Part shown: in pieces, positions 24,862 to 27,921 of the stretch | How positions within the stretch are numbered: the first letter of the stretch is position 1 | Layout of the letters: every line of letters starts with the position of its first letter | NCBI GenBank assembly: GCA_021713415.1 | Contig: JAKJJQ010000042.1 | Location: 1 to 27,921, forward strand | Direction of reading: 5' to 3' | Source: M0027 sp021713415 | Lineage (GTDB): Bacteria > Pseudomonadota > Gammaproteobacteria > Francisellales > Francisellaceae | DNA length: 27,921 nucleotides | Translations under genes and position numbers: made by a program | Notes under the pieces: generated by a model | The model's input: the letters and a program-made list of their open reading frames with translations, nothing else | The model's database searches: none | What the model was told of the DNA's origin: nothing

Positions 24862-26082
24862 ATGTCAAAAAGGTTAAACAAGCAATATATATTTCTATGG
24901 AAAGGTAAAGATGAAGAAGGCTTAATGATTCAGGGGCAAACCGCTGCATCAACGCTACAAAGTGCGCGTACATTATTGGTTAAACAAGGTATTACGGTAT
25001 TATCAATTCGTAAACAATCAAAATCATTATCTATTTTCGAGCCGCCGATTAAGGCAGTCGATATTGCCTTTTTTTTCAGACAAATGGCAACGATGTTAAC
25101 TGCAGGCATTCCAATTATCCAAGCTTTGGATATGTTAGTAGAAAGCTCAAACCATCAAAGAAAATTAGCGAGTATTTTAGTTGATATTCGTCATATGGTT
25201 TCATCGGGTCGAACACTATCAGATAGCTTAATGAAGTATGCCAATTATTTTGATGTATTATCGATTAATCTTGTCAAAGCTGGTGAGGCCTCAGGGCAAC
25301 TAGATCATATGCTAGCACGCATAGCAACCTATAAAGAAAAACATGAGACATTAAAGAAAAAAGTTAAAAAAGCACTGTATTATCCGATTGCTGTTTTAGT
25401 GACAGCAATGATTGTTACAGCCGTTATGTTAATTTATGTTGTACCAACATTTTCTGATTTATTTGATAGTTTTGGTGCAACGCTACCATCATTTACACAG
25501 ATGGTTATTGATCTATCTAATTTTGCTCAAGCCTATTGGCATGTGATTGCTTTATTAATTTTATTTAGTATTATCGTATTCTCACAACTAAGACGTAAAA
25601 ATTTTAAATTTCACTATTTAACAGATCAATGGTTATTAAAAACACCAATTGTTGGTAAGATTTTAAAAACAGCCGCTGTGGCACGTTTTGCTAGAACATT
25701 AGCGACAATTTTTTCTTCTGGTATGCCAATGATTGAGGCATTAGAAGTAGTTGCCAAATCAACCGGTAATTTAGTTTATGAGCATGCTGCATTACGAATT
25801 CGAACTTTGGTTAGTCATGGTGCGACATTGCATAGCGCAATTGAAGAAGTTTATATTTTTCCAAACTTTCTTGTACAGATGGTCGCAGTGGGTGAAAATT
25901 CTGGCAACCTTGATCATATGCTTAATAAAGTTGCTGATATCTATGAAGAAGATGTTGATCATGCAGTTGAAAGCTTAAGTAGCCTAATAGAACCTGTGAT
26001 TATGATTATCTTAGGTGGTTTAATTGGCGGATTAGTTGTTGCAATGTATTTGCCAATTTTCCAACTCGGCTCTATTATGTAA
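24862..26082 (+). CDS. pilC: Type IV pilus inner-membrane platform protein PilC
   Basis: The 406 residues hold two T2SSF domains. The first, about 70-195, begins FFFRQMATMLTAGIPIIQAL. The second, about 275-400, begins RFARTLATIFSSGMPMIEAL. Membrane helices lie near residues 175-195 and 225-245 and at the C-terminus (VIMIILGGLIGGLVVAMYLP). PilC sits in the inner membrane and couples PilB to pilin insertion. The Shine-Dalgarno (AAGAGA) is rather distant from the ATG. The prepilin peptidase gene pilD, often next, is not here and is replaced by a glycosyltransferase. Confidence 0.94.
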   Translation: MSKRLNKQYIFLWKGKDEEGLMIQGQTAASTLQSARTLLVKQGITVLSIRKQSKSLSIFEPPIKAVDIAFFFRQMATMLTAGIPIIQALDMLVESSNHQRKLASILVDIRHMVSSGRTLSDSLMKYANYFDVLSINLVKAGEASGQLDHMLARIATYKEKHETLKKKVKKALYYPIAVLVTAMIVTAVMLIYVVPTFSDLFDSFGATLPSFTQMVIDLSNFAQAYWHVIALLILFSIIVFSQLRRKNFKFHYLTDQWLLKTPIVGKILKTAAVARFARTLATIFSSGMPMIEALEVVAKSTGNLVYEHAALRIRTLVSHGATLHSAIEEVYIFPNFLVQMVAVGENSGNLDHMLNKVADIYEEDVDHAVESLSSLIEPVIMIILGGLIGGLVVAMYLPIFQLGSIM

Positions 26083-26114
26083 TCATTCAAAGTTAAATAG
26101 TATTTATAAAGTTA

Positions 26115-27152
26115 ATGATTTCATTACATGGTAAAACGGTATTATTAAGTAAAACCAATCAAATTGGTGATGTGATTATGACATTACCAGCAGCGACAGA
26201 GATAAAAAAGCATTATCCTGATGCACGTGTATTATTTTTAGCATCAGCATCAAAAACGAAGGATATTGTTAATCGTTATGATGATGTTGATCAGCTGATT
26301 AATTGGGATGAGATTCAAGAGATGCCTGAAGAAAAGGCTATTGAATATATTCGTTCACTTGGTATTGATGCAGTTATTCATTTTCATCCTAATAAGGCAA
26401 TTGCACGTTTAATGAAAAAAGCTAAAATTCCTATTCGTGTTGGTACATCTCGAAGAATGTATCACTTTCTTTATTGTAATCATTGGCGAAATGTAAGCCG
26501 TAGCCAGTCAAATTTACATGAGACTGAATTGGATATGATGCTATTAAAACCATTTACAAATAAGGCCTATTATACAAAAGATGAAATTATAGCCTTGCGA
26601 GAATTTAAAGGCGTTAATGCGAATGAAAAAGTGTCATCTTTAATTGATAAAGATAAATTTAATTTAATTATACATCCTAAAACACGTGGTGAGCATATTG
26701 AATGGTCACCATCATTTTATGCAGAATTAATTCGTCAACTACCAAAAGATAAATTTAAAGTCTTTATCACAGGTAGCCAAAAAGAAGGAGAGAAAGTATA
26801 TCAAGAGCTCATAGAGCCTGTAGCTGAGCTTGTTACTGATCTTACTGGAAAGACAAGCTTAGGTGAAGTTATTGACTTAATTGCTTTATCTGATGGCTTA
26901 ATTGCAGGTAGTACAGGGCCTGTACATATTGCAGCAGCCTATGGTATTCATACCTTAGGTATGTATGCACCGATAAAGCCATTTCATGCTGGTCGTTGGG
27001 GTCCTGTAGGTAAACAAGCTGAGAGTTTATCAATAGAAAAAGACTGTAGTGATTGCCGGATTAACATGCGCTGTCATTGCGTAAATGAAATTCCAGTTGA
27101 TCAAGTAAAAACCATTGTATTGGGTTGGCAGAAAAATAAAGAAAATTCTTAA
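26115..27152 (+). CDS. Glycosyltransferase family 9 (heptosyltransferase-like)
   Basis: This 345-residue GT-B enzyme resembles the ADP-heptose:LPS heptosyltransferases. The N-terminal lobe starts KTVLLSKTNQIGDVIMTLPA, which aligns with the family 'R...IGD.I...P'. The C-terminal lobe contains IHPKTRGEHIEWSP and SDGLIAGSTGPVHIAAAYG, the donor-binding block. A cysteine-rich end (CSDCRINMRCHC) is notable. It lies 32 bp after pilC with no terminator and may share its transcript. Transfer of heptose to lipid A core is the family's usual job. Another sugar or pilin glycosylation is possible but unproven. Confidence 0.85.
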   Translation: MISLHGKTVLLSKTNQIGDVIMTLPAATEIKKHYPDARVLFLASASKTKDIVNRYDDVDQLINWDEIQEMPEEKAIEYIRSLGIDAVIHFHPNKAIARLMKKAKIPIRVGTSRRMYHFLYCNHWRNVSRSQSNLHETELDMMLLKPFTNKAYYTKDEIIALREFKGVNANEKVSSLIDKDKFNLIIHPKTRGEHIEWSPSFYAELIRQLPKDKFKVFITGSQKEGEKVYQELIEPVAELVTDLTGKTSLGEVIDLIALSDGLIAGSTGPVHIAAAYGIHTLGMYAPIKPFHAGRWGPVGKQAESLSIEKDCSDCRINMRCHCVNEIPVDQVKTIVLGWQKNKENS

Positions 27153-27162
27153 AAGCAAAGTG

Positions 27163-27191
27163 TTGACAAGTCTGCATTATACGCATAAAAT
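27163..27191 (+). promoter_or_regulatory. Strong sigma-70 promoter of tRNA-Asn/tRNA-Ser
   Basis: A consensus TTGACA (27163-27168), a 17-nt spacer and TAAAAT (27186-27191) lie 17 bp ahead of tRNA-Asn. It is the best promoter match in the window. Confidence 0.88.
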
Positions 27192-27208
27192 GCCATCTCG
27201 TTAGCTAT

Positions 27209-27284
<76 letters not shown>

Positions 27285-27317
27285 GCTAAACAAATTTCAT
27301 GTTTATTGAATATCGCT

Positions 27318-27405
27318 GGAGGAATGGCTGAGTGGTCGAAAGCGGCGGTCTTGAAAACCGTTGAGGGTAACACCTCCGGGGGTTCGAATCCCTCTTCCTC
27401 CGCCA
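27318..27405 (+). tRNA. tRNA-Ser (TGA)
   Basis: This is an 88-nt class II tRNA: acceptor GGAGGAA paired with TTCCTCC, anticodon loop CTTGAAA (anticodon TGA), a long variable arm (TTGAGGGTAACACCTCC), T-arm GGTTCGAATCC, discriminator G and an encoded CCA. A T-rich stretch follows directly, and the first ISL3 end begins 15 bp downstream. Confidence 0.97.
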
Positions 27406-27420
27406 TTTTAGTGTTTTTTA

Positions 27421-27721
27421 GGGTCTCCACGATAAACGGGGGCACTTCACTTAACCACAAGCTATTTTAACTCTTAATCGATAATTTGGGTCTCCACGAT
27501 AAACGGGGGCACTTCACTTAACCACAAGCTATTTTAACTCTTAATCGATAATTTTCAAAGTTTCGGGTCTCCACGATAAACGGGGGCACTTCACTTAACC
27601 ACAAGCTATTTTAACTCTTAATCGATAATTTTCAAAGTTTCTAAAACCGTAAGCTCTTCTTTGTATTAATTGGGTCTCCACGATAAACGGGGGCACTTCA
27701 CTTAACCACAAGCTATTTTAA
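27421..27721. repeat. Four truncated head-to-tail copies of an ISL3-element end
   Basis: Each copy begins exactly at the same terminus (GGGTCTCCACGATAAACGG) and runs inward for a different length: 27421-27487 (67 bp), 27488-27564 (77 bp), 27565-27671 (107 bp) and 27672-27721 (50 bp). Each is cut and joined directly to the terminus of the next. The fifth copy, from 27722, continues into the transposase gene. The 8 bases before each terminus are AT-rich: GTTTTTTA, GATAATTT, AAAGTTTC, TATTAATT and TATTTTAA. This fits serial insertion of the element into its own end, with 8-bp target duplications as in ISL3 elements. The second halves of the duplications would lie right of the window. Confidence 0.9.
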
Positions 27722-27921
27722 GGGTCTCCACGATAAACGGGGGCACTTCACTTAACCACAAGCTATTTTAACTCTTAATCGATAATTTTCAAAGTTTCTA
27801 AAACCGTAAGCTCTTCTTTGTATTAATTTCATCTTTCGATGGAAGCCTTCAGTAATGCCATTATTCTTAGTAAATCTCCACATTCTAGCAATCTCATCTT
27901 TCCATTTATATAAAGTATTTC
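27722..27921 (-). mobile_element. ISL3-family insertion sequence, transposase-3' end, cut by window edge
   Basis: The terminus GGGTCTCC at 27722 is followed by 30 bp and then the stop codon of an ISL3-type transposase on the minus strand. The other end is outside the window. It is the innermost of five copies of this end and the only one with the transposase coding region in view. Confidence 0.8.
27752..27921 (-). CDS. ISL3-family transposase, C-terminal part
   Basis: The last 56 codons of a transposase are visible on the minus strand, from the window edge to the TAA at 27754-27752. They read ...WKDEIARMWRFTKNNGITEG, then FHRKMKLIQRRAYGFRNFEN, then YRLRVKIACG. The 'NG.TEGFH.K.K...RRAYGFRNF.NYR.R' block is the hallmark C-terminus of ISL3 (IS204/IS1001/IS1165) DDE transposases. 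No frame disruption is seen in the visible part, so the copy may be intact. Confidence 0.85.
   Translation of the reverse strand, partial: NTLYKWKDEIARMWRFTKNNGITEGFHRKMKLIQRRAYGFRNFENYRLRVKIACG

Noticed and set aside
27421..27721. CRISPR-like or satellite array at the right end
   Set aside because: The copies differ in length only by truncation of one sequence and begin at an IS terminus. There are no spacers.

Overview
The window is about 27.9 kb of AT-rich bacterial DNA that looks like a gammaproteobacterial chromosome. The gene content points that way: a split cobalamin-dependent ribonucleotide reductase of the NrdJa/NrdJb type, type IV pilus genes pilA-pilB-pilC, a GT9 heptosyltransferase-like enzyme, a gammaproteobacterial AddB-like nuclease, MurC and PnuC. 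The low GC and this combination fit the Francisella/Fastidiosibacteraceae side of the class, but that placement is inference. The short run of exactly ten Ns suggests a scaffolded draft assembly.

Positions 1-4390 form a decayed, mobile-element-rich islet. It holds the start of a transposase cut by the window edge, a truncated IS256-type transposase, a long secreted protein with a 45-copy heptapeptide stalk and a GH64-like (beta-1,3-glucanase) domain, an IS6-type transposase relic with stop codons, and the frameshifted C-terminal stump of an aromatic amino acid permease. Positions 4400-8630 (minus strand) carry an SLC13-type permease and the nrdJa-nrdJb operon.

Positions 9096-17315 are mostly housekeeping: an acidic low-complexity protein of unknown function, riboflavin synthase, a crotonase-fold enzyme, MurC, a convergent and overlapping PD-(D/E)XK nuclease with Fe-S cysteines, a small coiled-coil protein, an atypical type IV pilin-like protein and the PnuC vitamin transporter. 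Positions 17328-22055 encode a 1575-residue secreted G8-domain/beta-helix protein related to the CEMIP/TMEM2 hyaluronidase-like family. A tRNA-Thr/tRNA-Asp pair lies upstream of it on the same strand.

Positions 22651-27152 form one plus-strand run: major pilin, PilB assembly ATPase, PilC platform protein and a GT9 glycosyltransferase. A strong promoter then drives tRNA-Asn and tRNA-Ser. Immediately after tRNA-Ser there are five head-to-tail copies of one end of an ISL3-family element. The first four are cut at different internal points and the fifth continues into the transposase gene. This is the pattern expected from serial insertion of the element into its own end.

The most unusual items are the nested ISL3 ends, the heptapeptide stalk with its 13-unit higher-order duplication, and the two large secreted, probably polysaccharide-directed proteins. 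No CRISPR array, recognised defence system or riboswitch was found.
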